NCBI GenBank assembly: GCA_016110215.1
Contig: JADWQD010000015.1
Location: 992,001-1,056,000 of the forward strand
DNA from: Capronia americana
Lineage: Eukaryota > Ascomycota > Eurotiomycetes > Chaetothyriales > Herpotrichiellaceae
Direction of reading: 5' to 3'
Length of the DNA: 64,000 bases
Position numbers and translations under genes: made by a program. The notes beneath the pieces were generated by a model, which ran no database searches, was not told the origin of the DNA, and saw only the letters and a list, made by a program, of their open reading frames with translations. The stretch's first letter is position 1; each line of letters opens with the position of its first letter. Positions 32,741 through 44,676 of this stretch are shown in pieces.

Positions 32741-34845
32741 ATGGCTCCCGATTCCCGATCAAGATCTGGTAGGCTCTCAATGTCTTGTTGTTCCTCCGCA
32801 CACCCCGCTGACTACCACCCACAGGCTGTGCCGCGTGTCGCCGGCGCCGGCGCAAGTGTGATGAAGGACGTCCTCACTGCACGCCCTGCCTCCGCCGCGG
32901 GATTGAGTGCGAATACAGGGTCTCCCAGATCAGATGGTCGCACGCGAGGACATTTCCGGCCTGCCGTCTCCCCGGACCTTGTGGGCGAAACACCAACAGG
33001 ATCGGCGGGAATCGTCCTTTCGATGACGGTCGTCAACCGGTGGCGGCGGCGCCCCGCTCGGTCTGTTCCAGTCCGGACGTCGACGAGCTTGAGCCCGAGA
33101 TGGTGAAGACGCACCAGCTTCTCATCCCTGTGCTGGACAGTTTCTCCACCGACGGCAATTCCGGACAGGATCCTAAAGACAGAATGCTAGTGCTGGACGC
33201 TGCACCCGCAATGCAGGTTGGACTGCCTGAAAGGGCCTGTTCTGAGTTGGCCTCGACGGCCTCCAGATCCCCTAGCGAGGCGGCCCCCCTGATTTCCTCG
33301 CCGATGTCCCAGTCGGTGCTGTCCTGTGAGAACAGCCCGGTCGAGGACGATATAGAGAACCACGAACACGGCCACGAACAAGCGAATTGGCAATTCATCG
33401 ACCAGTCACTCGGCCAATTTCTGGAGCCCCTGTTTGACACGCCCGGGGAGCAAATCGCATTCATGTACTGTATGTTACTTGATCCTGAGGGTCCACAGCC
33501 TTGGGCGACCTCACTGACCCCGTTTCTACAATACTAACCGAACGGACGCCGTGTGACAGACATCAAGCATTTAGCCGGCATTATATCGCCCCGAGACGAT
33601 GATCAGAACCCGTACCGCAAGCTAGCGACTTTTGCGATCGGCAACCCTGTCCTCCTGCACACTTTAGTCTCCATCTCGACCGAATGGATGCTCCGGCATG
33701 GCCACAGCAACGCCAAGCTGGCCAGTGATCGGCAGTCCAAGGCTCTCATGTCGATCAAGGGCCTGATCAGTTCCATGGAACAAGAACAGGCCGAGGCGGC
33801 GAGGGACTCGGATGGCCGTGGCCGCCTTCTTTCCTCAACCTCGCAGGAATCCCTACGAGCGTCGAGGGAGGCCGCCCTGAGCGCCGTCCTCATGCAGATC
33901 GCGCATGCCATGTTCTCCGGCAGCTCGGGCGGCCAGGCCCACGTCCAGTGCGCGTATTACCTCCTCGACCAGCTCGGGTACACCACGCAGCTCCATCCGA
34001 GCTTCCTTCCACGCATGACCGCCCAACGATTCGCCATTGCCGATGTCGCAGCCTCCCTGCTGCACGCGACACGGCCGAAGGCGCCCTTGACGTTTCCCCT
34101 CTACCAGGTGAACGAGGACCTGGACAAGACCGAACCCTCCTTCTGCCGGATGACGGGCTGTCCACAGCCGGTGCTGAGTGTGTTGGCGCACATTGCCCAT
34201 CTCAGCTGCGACTTGCGCGAAACGAGACACGAGGCCTGCGCCGAGACCGAGACCGAGGCAACCCTCCGCATCGCGGACCGGCTCGATTTCACTCTCCGCT
34301 CCTGGGGGTTTCAGCGACACTCGGGGATCTTGTGTCAACATCCCGGGCGGCCACTGTCGGAGCTAGCATACGACGAAGCACGCGACAAGCCACTCTTCGG
34401 CACGACCGGCCGGTACCATCTCGCCCTGTTGAATGAGTGCTTCTACTGGCTGGCCCATTTGCTCCTCCAGCGGCGCATCTACAGGGATCCGCGGAGTTCG
34501 CGGCGCGTGAAACAGACAGTGAAAAGGGCGCTCGCGTTGATGAAGGCCATCTCGCCGGACGAAAAGCTCACCACGGCCTTGCCCCTGCCTTTCTACCTTG
34601 TCGCGCGAGACTGTGCCGATGAGGATGATCGGACCTGGATCCGCGCACAGCATCAGCGCATGAGAGATCTCTATCGCACGGGCGCGCGGGACAATTGGAT
34701 GCGCATCACGGAGCAGATCTGGGCCATCGAAGATGAAAATCAGAAATGCCGGGTGGGGCTATGCGGATCGAAGCGCAATCAAGGTGTAGCGGAGGATTCT
34801 CAAAACGAGACGCTCTTGGAGCATCATTTCTCGCTGCTATTTTAG
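32741..34845 (+). CDS. Zn2Cys6 transcription factor, probable cluster regulator
   Basis: Exons 32741-32768 (28 nt), 32825-33469 and 33560-34845 give 652 residues. Splicing the tiny first exon completes the zinc cluster at the N-terminus: Cys 11, 14, 21, 28, 31 and 38 (GCAACRRRRRKCDEGRPHC then CLRRGIECEY). The junction at 33469/33560 gives FMYYIKHLAGIISPRDDD, characteristic of the fungal_trans_2 type of regulatory domain, which fills the C-terminal two thirds (LATFAIGNPVLLHTLVSIS). The gene follows the biotin enzyme in the same direction and ends the run of catabolic genes, so control of the cluster is a fair inference. A search for open frames alone would miss the first half of the zinc finger. 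Confidence 0.88.
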
Positions 34846-35571
34846 ATGGGAAATGGGAAACTCCCCAATTCGCTTTCCAGGCGCCTGGTCGATAAGGTGC
34901 AAGAGTGCTGTCGAGCAAGGGCACAAGACAACAACGCCCGAGTAGGGCTCCCGTATCCGAAATATGAGAACAGTTCATGCCCGGTCTAGGTCGGAGGAGA
35001 CAATACTTTTCCCGGGTCACATACATGGTACATGTCTTTCCTGTCCTCCTCTACTACCTCGGTTTTCGTAACACAAGCGAAATCCCGTAGAGGGACCATT
35101 CCGCAACGGTGGTGAGAGAATCGAACGGTAGATCGAGCGTGTCAAGCTTCGAGTCGCTCGTGGAGGCGTAGAAGCGCATAAAGTCTTTGGTGGGAGCCCA
35201 GTCGAGTACATGGATCCTAGGTCGTAGACGCTACTCTCGTGCCTGGGACTCATCAGGAGGCGGTAAACCCAGCCGGGTAGCAGAGTCCTGCATTGCCAGC
35301 AAGTCCCGACTATCGAGTCAGTGAGTACTTTCTGATTTGCATCCCCGAAAAAAGGCGGAGGCACGGAGGGTGAGGATGAGGAAGGGAGCAGGCTCGGCGT
35401 CGATTGAGCTCCGGTTAAGCCGCCAAGCAATTTGCGTCACTTCGCATCGGCCGGTCGGCCATGCGTTTGGGACTTTTTATCGCTTCTCGGTTTTAAGCCC
35501 TCGAGCCATAATTTCCCTTCTTTGGGTGGCTACGGAGCTCCAACTATCGTCTGCTGAAGAAGGGGACCAGC
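34846..35571. other. Intergenic spacer
   Basis: About 725 bp between the cluster regulator and the ferredoxin gene. Short open frames only; no domain, repeat or RNA gene recognised. Confidence 0.4.
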
Positions 35572-36314
35572 ATGTCCGGGTACAATGGAGCAAGGAGTCT
35601 CATCGGAGCGACTGCGTCCCGGTGTCTGCGGCCTTGTTCGATATCACAACTGCGATCCGGGGCAACTCAGCAATTTCAACGGAACCTGTGTCGCAATGCT
35701 TCGTCATTGACATTGTGTCGACGACATCAGCATGAGGTAGCTGTCAAGAAAAATCAGATCAGAGACCATATTCGCGCACTGGAGTTGGGAAGACGGCGGT
35801 TCTCCACAAGCCCTGCGCAGAGTCATGGGCACATCGATCCTCCCAAACCGGGCGAAGAGTAGGTCCTATCCACGGACAAGGGAGGAGAGAAGTTGCTAAA
35901 GATGCGGCCAGGCTTCACGTTACCTTTATCGACAAAGACGGGACCGAGCACAAATTCGAGGTTTCCAAAGGTGACAACTTGCTGGACATAGCGCAGGCGA
36001 ATGACTTGGAGATGGAAGGTATGTCGGCAATATCATCCATTGCTGCTCCTCAGCTCACAATAATCATCTTAGGTGCCTGCGGCGGCTCCTGCGCGTGCTC
36101 GACGTGCCACGTAATCATCGAATCCGACGAAATGTACGATAAGATACCCGAGGCCAGCGACGACGAAAACGACATGCTAGACCTTGCATTCGGCCTAACC
36201 GAGACATCCCGCTTAGGATGTCAAGTCGAGATGAGCAAAGAACTGGACGGGTTAGTGGTGAAACTACCACAGATGACGCGGAACATGCAGGCTTCGGACT
36301 TTGAGAAGCGATGA
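35572..36314 (+). CDS. Adrenodoxin-type mitochondrial [2Fe-2S] ferredoxin (Yah1-like)
   Basis: Exons 35572-35858, 35912-36018 and 36073-36314 (53- and 54-nt introns) give 211 residues. A long Arg/Ser-rich N-terminus (RRRFSTSPAQ) is a mitochondrial targeting sequence. The ferredoxin fold starts LHVTFIDKDGTEHKFEV. The cluster ligands are in EGACGGSCACSTCHV (C-x5-C-x2-C) and the fourth Cys is in SRLGCQVEM, after the conserved acidic helix (DDENDMLD) that docks the reductase. Yah1-type ferredoxins supply electrons for Fe-S cluster assembly, heme A and coenzyme Q synthesis in the matrix. The second splice junction runs through the first cluster motif. It is convergent with the rrp15-like gene, with about 100 bp between stops. 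Confidence 0.93.
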
Positions 36315-36417
36315 AAGAGCGAGGCCGCAGCTTATAGACTTGTACAACACCAGAAGAATATCAACTTGCTCCTCGCTTGCTTGAACAAATTGGGCAGATG
36401 CTCGGCGACAACGGGCA

Positions 36418-37269
36418 CTATGCCACAGGACTGCTGCTGCTCTTGATGTTCTTCTTACCCGCGATCAATTCCAGAAACCCTTGTTTGCTCATCTCGTTGA
36501 CCTTCTCTTGTCGATTGGCCATGCCTATCGTGCCCTTCTTGCGTTCCTCTTTAGCCGCCTGCTCAGCTTTCACTTGCGCCGCCCGCACCGCATTGAAGAG
36601 CTTGACAACGCCCCGCTGTGCAATCTTGCGCAGCCTCTTTTCTTCCTCGGCAATGTCACCAGCCTGTCCCGAGCTCAAGCCCAATACATCCTTCACCCTG
36701 CCTCGCTCGAGGTCTTCTTTGCGATCGGCCCTCAGCTTGGCTTTTGCCTTCTTCTCTAACCGTTCGTTGGCGAGGGCGGCACTTGTTTCAACGGCGTCTT
36801 TGCTCCGTGATAGGACAGGGTCTCTGCGGGCAGACTGGGACAGCTTGGTCGACAGGATTTTTGATATCGAGGTAGAGAATGCCTCGGGGTCATTGCGTTT
36901 GCTCGTGGGCTTCCTTCTACCGACGCCATCGGTCTCTTCCTCCCCGCCATCCTCATCTGAACTTGCAGCTTTGTCCGAATTTGCGTCTTCATCCGCTGCA
37001 TCTGTCTCGTCGTCGGAATCGTCCTTTGCGACCGCAAGCTCCGGCTTCTTGGTCCCCGCTTGCTTCGATTTCTTTACGGGAACTGATTCCTCGTCACTGT
37101 CTTCTAAGCTGACCGGTTTGAAGCCTTGATCCTCTGGCTCGGCATCATCTTCAGAAGAACTGTGATATTCCCGCTGTTTGCGAAAGCGTTTCTTGGGTCG
37201 ATCGGTTTTGCCGCGGATACCATCCTCGACTTTGCGCTTCTTGGATGATAGAGGAGCCATATCAGACAA
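36418..37269 (-). CDS. rrp15: Rrp15-like ribosome biogenesis protein
   Basis: One open frame of 283 residues. The N-terminal half is low-complexity and strongly charged (KKRKVED, then acidic runs such as DSDDETDAADED). The C-terminal half matches the Rrp15p family: DPEAFSTSISKILSTKLS, then RDPVLSRSKD, KKAKAKLRADRK, and EKRLRKIAQRGVVKLFNAVR. Rrp15 is a nucleolar component of pre-60S particles needed for early rRNA processing. It is divergent from srp54 with 239 bp between starts. Confidence 0.9.
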   Translation of the reverse strand: MSDMAPLSSKKRKVEDGIRGKTDRPKKRFRKQREYHSSSEDDAEPEDQGFKPVSLEDSDEESVPVKKSKQAGTKKPELAVAKDDSDDETDAADEDANSDKAASSDEDGGEEETDGVGRRKPTSKRNDPEAFSTSISKILSTKLSQSARRDPVLSRSKDAVETSAALANERLEKKAKAKLRADRKEDLERGRVKDVLGLSSGQAGDIAEEEKRLRKIAQRGVVKLFNAVRAAQVKAEQAAKEERKKGTIGMANRQEKVNEMSKQGFLELIAGKKNIKSSSSPVA

Positions 37270-37508
37270 ATGGGGGTATCGTGCGGGAGGGGAGTGGTGC
37301 TGCAGATGCTGATGGAGGACTGACCGAGATTTAGTCCTGAATTTCTGAATCTTTCTTGGGTTGCTCGGCTAAACTGCGGCCTTTGTTTCCATTTCCATTT
37401 CCCACTCACTTCCCCCACACATGAGCAGTAGGTGCCACCTTGATGCACCTCTCTCCTTCGCATCCATACTCTATCTCATCGGAACGAGCAGCGCTCTAGT
37501 CTGGCAAG

Positions 37509-39137
37509 ATGGTTCTCTCAGACCTCGGACGGCGCATCAATGCCGCCGTCACCAACCTCAACCGCGAAGCCAACCTCGACGAGAAGGCCTTTGATGCTAT
37601 GATCAAGGAGATCTGTTCTGCCCTCCTCTCGGCCGATGTCAATGTCAAACTGGTCAAGAGCCTCCGCAGGTCAATACAGAGCGCCGTCAATTTCAAAGAT
37701 ATCCCTCCGAACACAACCGCAAACCAGAAGAAGCGCCTAATTCAGCAAGCAGTCTTTGAACATCTTGTACATCTTGTCGACCCACACGTCGAGCCATATA
37801 AGCTGAAGAAAGGGAGGCCGAACGTCATTATGATGGTCGGCCTGCAGGGTGCCGGAAAGACGACGACATGTACTAAGCTGGCGAGATACTATAGCGCCCG
37901 AGGATACAAGGCATGTCTGGTTTGTGCCGACACCTTTCGAGCGGGCGCATACGACCAGTTGAAACAAAATGCCACAAAAGCAAAGATACCGTATTATGGG
38001 TCCTTGACGCAGACGGATCCGGCCGTCGTGGCAGCCGAGGGCGTGACGAGATTCAAGAAAGAGAAATTCGAGGTTATCATCGTGGACACTTCGGGAAGGC
38101 ACAAGCAGGAAGAAGCCCTGTTTGAGGAAATGGTCCTCGTCCAAGACGCCATCAAACCGGATCAGACCATCATGGTTCTTGACGGCACCATCGGTCAAGC
38201 AGCCGAATCACAATCGGCCGCTTTCAAAAAGACCGCCAATTTCGGTGCTCTCATCATCACCAAAACCGACGGGGGTGCCGCCGGAGGTGGTGCCATTGCT
38301 GCTGCAGCTGCGACCCATACTTCCATCATCTTCCTCGGTACCGGTGAGCATTTGTCTGACTTGGAGAGATTCGACGCGCGGTCATTTATTTCCAAACTTC
38401 TGGGTTATGGAGACATGAGCGGTCTGATTGATCACATCCAGACCATCAGCAGGGAATCAGCAGGCATCAAAGAGACGCAGAAACACTTGGCCGAAGGCAT
38501 CTTCACCATTCGGGACATGAAAGAGCAAATCACAAGTATCATGAAGATGGGCCCTCTATCTAAGATCGGCAGCATGATTCCCGGAATGAGCGGTCTCATG
38601 CAAGGCATGTCAGACGAAGATGGCTCCGAGAAGCTCAAGCGAATGGTCTACATCTTTGACAGCATGACGGCCAAAGAACTTGACTCAGACGGCAAGATCC
38701 TGCTCTCTCAGCCATCACGGATGGTTCGAATCGCCTGCGGTTCAGGAACCAGCGTGAGGGAGATCGAGGAACTGCTTACGCAGCATAAAGTGATGTCCAG
38801 TGTGGCTAAAAATATGGGTCAGCAGAAGAAGAACATGGCCAAGGCGAACAGTATGTTGCAAGGTGGTAACAAGCAGCAACAGCTCGCAGCCATGCAGAAG
38901 AGAATGCAAAGCATGGGCCAAGGCCGGGGCATGCCGGGTGGTGATATGGGAAAAATGATGGAAATGGTAAGCCGAAATTATTGTTGCTGTGCCTCTGATG
39001 ACGGTCGAAGCTAACGATCTTTGCAGATGCAGTCAATGGGATTGGGTTCGCCTGGGCAAGGAGGGATGGAAGCTCTCATGAACGGCATGGGAGGAATGTT
39101 CGGAGGTGGTGGTGCTGGTCGAGGCAGAGGAAGATGA
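37509..39137 (+). CDS. srp54: Signal recognition particle 54 kDa subunit
   Basis: Exons 37509-38966 and 39027-39137 (60-nt intron) give 522 residues. The N domain starts MVLSDLGRRINAAVTNL. The GTPase motifs are GLQGAGKTTTCTKLA (about 111-125), DTFRAGAYDQL, DTSGRHKQEE and TKTDGGAAGGG. The methionine-rich M domain (MIPGMSGLMQGM, RMVRIACGSGTSVREIEELL) binds 7S RNA and signal peptides. The last exon adds a Gly/Met tail (GGMFGGGGAGRGRGR). This is the core GTPase of the cytosolic particle that targets secretory proteins to the ER. Confidence 0.97.
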
Positions 39138-40843
39138 TTCCTAAGTTTCAAGGTTGGTTGATGAGTTACCAACCTTGACGACGTAACGACTCACGGCCCA
39201 GAGACTCGCCACACAGCACACTGCTAGCTATATATGACCTTGAACATCAGCTAGCTCTCGGGCTATGGCAGACCCACCACCGACAGCTCGTTCACGGCCA
39301 TAGCGTACTTTCCAAGTACGGCGTGCCGTTAATCGCCATCGACCGTTGCCAACTTCCACCAATTCCTATCAGCTCCGACCAGAATATTGCCTCAGCCATG
39401 TTGGTTAGCCGGAGTTATCAGGTCCAGGACCGGCACCGATCCGGCGGACTAGCAAGTGACAAACACGCTAGGTCCATACGCAAGGCAGGGCGCGTATTCG
39501 GAGACGTGTGTGCGCGCTCATCGATCTCGGATGTTGTTGAGTAGCCCGAGGCTGGGTCCTCGAGACCAAGATATACCAGCAAGCGGGATGTCACCGCAAT
39601 AGGTCCGAGGCTCGGAGTGGTAGGGCAGATTCCGCAAATGCTTTTCAGAACTGGCAAACCGGCCGCTGTCGAGGACGAGCGAAGCACTTCACTACTAGGC
39701 CTCGCGTTGCATATACACAAAAACGCTTGGTAGTTGAACGTGGCGGCACGCTCTCCTCGGCATTGGAGGGAATCACCAGGCATAATTGCCTATGAACGTA
39801 GTAGTCTTGGAAAGTATCCCCTTCGCAGACTATCAGAAAATACCGGTCAACAACTGAAGTCTGTCAGCCTGCAGAGGCCGTTTACGCTATCTGGTACTAA
39901 GCAAATCTTGTTGTACAGGACAACACTCCTAGTAGCTTACAGACGTCACCACAGGACAATGAGAGTCACATGTACTTCATTATCGACTGTAGGTTCTTCA
40001 GTCCGAACCCGGTCTTCAGCCCTGCCCTATAAACAGAAGATGAAGACTCCAGGACATATACAGTATTTATACCTTGCGCGAAATCCAGCGGACCCCTGTG
40101 AGATCAGTTCATAGAAAGAGTATCGTATAGGCAAGGCCTATCGCACATGTCTCTGTCCATACTATACAGTAAGTACTGTAGATCTTGTCAAGCACTTATC
40201 AACAGTGAATAATACGGAATACAACCCCCTTATCCTTGAAATTAACTACTGTACGGAGTAACAAGACATCATTTAAAACTTCTCTTCCATCAAAGCACAT
40301 AATCAATTTAAATTTCAATGAACAAAAATTCATGATCAAGGCATATGATTTCAAGGACAAAGTTCTTCCAATTCAACATGAAGTATGGGATAGCGGGATC
40401 AAGGTCCCCTCAGTCCTCGTTCTGGCAGTGAGGTATGCTTTGAGCAATATATCTTCTAACGCGGATGGCCACTTGTTCATGAAATTGAAAAACCTGGGAC
40501 CATGGGGAGGCACAGAGGACATTGAGAATTACTGCTTCATTTGCTCCGTTCATACTCAGCGTCGTCCTTACTTGTATCTATTTACGAAGAGGTGACAGGG
40601 ATGCCCACTCCGCCAATAGGAGCGACCTCGCACTCCGTTTTCGCCGCAAAATCCCGCTCGGAGAAAGTCGATTCGGTTTGGCCAGCAACAACTTTTCGGT
40701 CGCATGCGCTTTTTGATTGATTTATTTACTTTGCGTATCATCACCCACTACGAACGGAACAACCGGTCGAAGCAGCAGCACCACCACTCTCTGACCACAT
40801 TCGCTCATTCATTCCACAGCAGCCAGTACTGAGACCCTCTGAG
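39138..40843. other. Long spacer with AT-rich core
   Basis: About 1.7 kb between srp54 and tim22. The part around 40130-40420 is clearly richer in A and T than the rest of the window and includes an open frame (40236-40595) with no recognisable domain. It could be an eroded repeat or simple AT-rich spacer. No terminal repeats were found by eye. Confidence 0.45.
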
Positions 40844-41618
40844 ATGGCTTTCCCCGGCGGGTTCGGCGCCGGCGGCATGGCGGGCGGAGCAGCAGGAGGG
40901 AACGTCGGCATGAGCGAGCAGGAACAACGGATGGTGAAGATGGTATGAACGACGCAGATTGATTCCAGAAGCTCTACGTGTGCGGGCACGGCACAGAGAA
41001 TGAATCCCCTCGATCGCGCTGGTGGCTCTCTAACGCGCGATGCCATGCCGCACCACATGGGAAGAACCAAACGCTAATTGTTGTCCCTTCTTCAACGCAG
41101 ATGCAAGCGGGCATGGAATCGTGCGTCGCCAAATCCGTCCTCGCCGGCGGGGCGGGCTTCGTCCTCGGAGGAGCGTTCGGCCTGTTCATGTCCAGTGTAT
41201 GTTAAGCCCGCTCCCCCACACCTCTGCTTTTGCGCCTTCATTCCCTTATTGCACCGCACCGACTGACGCCCTGCCCTTCCAGATGGCCTATGACACGCCC
41301 CTCTCGGCCCAAGGCCAGCAGATCACCGCCCTGCCTGTTCGGGAACAGCTGCGGCGCGGGCTCAAGGACATGGGCTCGAAATCCTACTCGTCGGCGAAGA
41401 ACTTCGCCATGATCGGCGCGCTGTATTCGGGCACGGAATGCTGCATCGAGGGATATAGGGCCAAGAGCGATCTATACAATTCGGTGAGCGCGGGCTGTGT
41501 CACGGGTGCGATCCTGGCGTACAAGGCTGGTCCGCAGGCTGCTGCGCTCGGGTGTGGTGGGTTCGCGGCGTTTAGCGCGGCCATCGATGCGTACATGCGC
41601 ATGCCAGAGAGTGATTGA
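40844..41618 (+). CDS. tim22: Tim22, inner-membrane carrier translocase channel
   Basis: Exons 40844-40942, 41101-41196 and 41283-41618 (introns 158 and 86 nt) give 176 residues. The Gly/Ala-rich N-terminus leads to MESCVAKSVLAGGAGFVLGG, the first membrane segment. YSSAKNFAMIGALYSGTEC and SVSAGCVTGAILAYKAGP, then a C-terminal membrane segment, follow as in the Tim17/Tim22/Tim23 family; Met-Gln and Met-Ala codons open exons 2 and 3. Tim22 inserts carrier proteins into the mitochondrial inner membrane. Each exon boundary is in phase 0. Confidence 0.95.
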
Positions 41619-42561
41619 TGGACCGGACAAGAGGAGGCCGCAAAGACGGCATGTGGGAATACCAATCGATCGAGGGAATCTAGAGTGGCCACAAAAAAGG
41701 GCACGCGGGAATACAAGGAAGAGGATACTGTCACCACTACTACAACTACAAGGTTCTGGCATTGGGCGTGGCGTCACGGGTGATGGGAGGAAGGAAATCG
41801 AAACCACGGGCTATCAAGCAGGTATACAACGCGGTGGGCGCGTTCCTGGCGTATTCTGGTCTTTTGGTCGCGTTCGGCCTATATGGTGAATACTGCGACT
41901 TGGGGTATGGGGGGATACGAAGGCACACAAGGCCCTGTCTGGCGCATTCTTACTTAGCGGGTCATTTGCAGGCGCAGTACCGGTGGACGCGCGAAGAAAA
42001 TAATTGCAGGGGAGTTGCTTCCATCTCAGCTCTCATGGGTCGTCTTGAGCCGTCCGGCCGGCTTGGCTGGGGTTAGATGCCTGGTCGACGATGGCGCGGA
42101 ACAGGAGGAAGTCGATGCCGTGGTTCGACGATCAAGGCTGGAAAGAGATCGATCGCGATGTTCAAATCACCATATCTCTCTCCGCTTTTCGAAAGAGGGA
42201 ACCTCCATTTCGAGCACACGTCTATCAGTCGATTTGTTCGAGGCGGGTTGAGATCGAATGTTGCGCTACACGTCATCCTCAATGGGACGCGCAACAATGG
42301 TGCTTACGATTGAGAGGGTGTAGGGAGGTATAGGGGATGATTATTTCCTATCCGGATGATGGAAGTTGGACCAGCGGACACGGTTTCCTGGGATTCTCTT
42401 TGCAAGTTCCAGCCGCCTTTCTTGCTGAGCACGTTGCAGCGAATCAAGAGCTCGAGTGCCAGCATATGGCTCTCTTGGTACACGCTTCTCCCCTCAATTC
42501 TGACAGCAATATGTGCAAGGTGGTGTACTCAACGTCTTCGCGATGGCGACGGCGGCATCCG
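41619..42561. other. Intergenic spacer between convergent genes
   Basis: About 940 bp between tim22 and the alcohol dehydrogenase stops. Several overlapping short open frames exist (for example 41762-42076), none recognisable. Confidence 0.4.
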
Positions 42562-43866
42562 CTAATGTTCAGCGTTCTCCTTATCAAATTCAGTCTTGTC
42601 GACCACGCAGACTGCCTTCCCCTTCATCTTTCCGCTGTGAGCCAGCTCAACCATCTTGGGTACCTCCTCCAGGCCATAGAAGATGTTCGTTTCGACTTTC
42701 ACGCCGTGTTTCTCAGCATCGTTCAGCATCTGTTGGCTGTACTCCTGACCTGCGATCAACGTGCCCTTGATACGTATGTCGCGAAAGATGAGTTCTTGGA
42801 AGGCGACAGAAACACTGACAGAAAGTCAGCAGCCTCGCCATTCACTTTCCCCCTTCCCCATTCCGAGTGGCACTTACCGGTCAGGTTGAGCGGTTTGCAC
42901 CATGGTGCCGTGCATTCTTGTTATTGCGCAAGCCATATCGGCGCTCGTTTCATGCTCCGACACGTTGATCGACGCATGCACGCCCAGGCCGTCCGTGAGC
43001 TTCCGCACCTGCTCCACCACCTTTTCTTTGCCCTCTCTGGCATCGAAGACGTGCTTCGCGCCGGCCTTCTTACAGAGCTCGAGCCCTTCGTCTCGGGCAT
43101 CAACCGCCACGACGTTGAGACCGATCGCCTGAGCGAATTGTATCCCGAGGTGGCCTAACCCGCCGCCCGCGCCAACGATCCCTAGCCATCCACCCTCAGG
43201 CACCTCGGCCACGATGATCGCCCGATAGATGGTACAGCCCGCACAAGCCAACGGCGCCGCACTCGCAAAGCTCACCTTATCCGGGATGTGGCAACTCGTC
43301 CGACTATCCACGACGTGATACTCACTGAACGCGCCATCCACGAAGACACCAATATGGCCCTCGATATTCTCACAGTATTGATGCCAATCATCCGGACCCT
43401 GGCAGTTATAGCACTTCCCGCATGGGTTCCGAGGCAGCCCAGACATGACCCGATCGCCCTTCTTGAAGTTGGTGACTTCGGAGCCGACGGCGACGACAAT
43501 TCCAGTGCCTTCGTGCGAGGCCGTGCAGGGAAGCTTGGTCGGGAACTTGCCCGCGACGACCATGCTGTCAGTGTGGCAGAGCGAGGCAACAACGGTTTTG
43601 AGAAGCACTTCGTGTGGTTGGAGTGACGTTGGAGTCGGGACCTTGTGGATTTGGTACGGTTTATTGAACTGTTCCACCGAAACATCATGGTCCCGTGTCA
43701 GTTGATGAGCCTCCGCAGAAGACGTTCACGTTTCTTTTTTCAGAAAACCTCCTTCTTTCGCTCCTGGAAACCCTGCCGCAAGCTACCATATGATGGGTGT
43801 TTGCTCTCCACGTACCTCGACTACTTGCACGGCAAGCATTTCTTCGGGTATTCCTTCGATCGCCAT
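42562..43866 (-). CDS. Zinc-dependent alcohol dehydrogenase (MDR family)
   Basis: Exons 43866-43816, 43668-42878 and 42814-42562 give 364 residues, usual for fungal ADHs. The short first exon (MAIEGIPEEMLAVQVVE) was recovered because the long frame has no in-frame ATG upstream of VEQFNKPY; a 147-nt intron (GTACGT...AACAG) joins them. Catalytic zinc ligands are in ASLCHTDSMV and ASHEGTGIV. The structural zinc cysteines are in NPCGKCYNCQGPDDWHQYC. The NAD-binding motif is GIVGAGGGLGHLG. It resembles class-I fermentative or secondary alcohol dehydrogenases; the alcohol is not determinable. It is divergent from the kinase gene. Confidence 0.92.
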
Positions 43867-44676
43867 GTTGGAGGACTGTCTCGTTTGATTTTTGTACTAC
43901 GTAGAGTTATCCCGCAGCGCCTTAGATGTGATAGAGGGGCTCTCACGGGCGAGATTCAAGCTGATTGACATCTAGATATCGAAGTCTCTCGTCTCGGTGT
44001 TGCCCGTTCGCTAGGTGCGAATACCCTCGGCAGATGATGAGGTCATCGTGCTAAATGAGGCAAAACAGCAAAACTCGTGGCGCCGCTGATTGGCTTTGCT
44101 CTTGCCAAGGCCTCGGCTATGATGGGACTGGCCGTTTCCGGACTAGTCAACTCTGGGGACTTTGAGCGACCGCGTCCAAGCTGTTCTTTGACACCATGAC
44201 TTGGGCCTTCCATAATTATGTGTAAACCCTTTGTTCTGACTGTCATCTGTGGCTGGCATTTTTGCGTCTCATAGCGACTTCCAAGATTGAATATTGATCG
44301 TAATGCTCAAAACCAATGACAGCTTCTTATCAATACCTCGCAGCCGAGCTCCAACTGCCGCCCTGCAATGGGTGTTCTCGTTCCACAGCCTGCACGATGC
44401 GAGCCTCAATGCATCAAGGCACAAGATATCCCAACACCGCGTTGCCGTATTCTTTGTGTGCTTGTTGGCTGGAAACATCCTGTTGAGTTTTGTTTTCAGC
44501 ACAATGTCTTTGTTTATCACAACTGACTTCGCCGCTTTCGGATAGAAGCTGATATACAATGCTTCCCTGCGCTTACCATGTCTCCCATCATTTGCCGCTT
44601 ATGCCCTGAACAACTTGTTTGATTTGCGAAGCCGCTACGTCTCCTTGTTTTTCATCGTACATTTGCGGGTTTGAAT
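43867..44676. other. Divergent spacer
   Basis: About 810 bp between the alcohol dehydrogenase start and the kinase start. Only short unsupported open frames; presumed promoters for both genes. Confidence 0.4.

Noticed and set aside
36377..37129. 250-codon open frame antisense to rrp15
   Set aside because: Low-complexity Ser/Leu-rich product mirroring the acidic repeats of Rrp15; not a gene.
40236..40595. 119-codon open frame in the AT-rich island
   Set aside because: Open mainly because of base composition; no recognisable domain and no neighbours supporting it.
41762..42076. 104-codon plus-strand frame after tim22
   Set aside because: Probably 3' UTR; several frames overlap here and none shows a domain.
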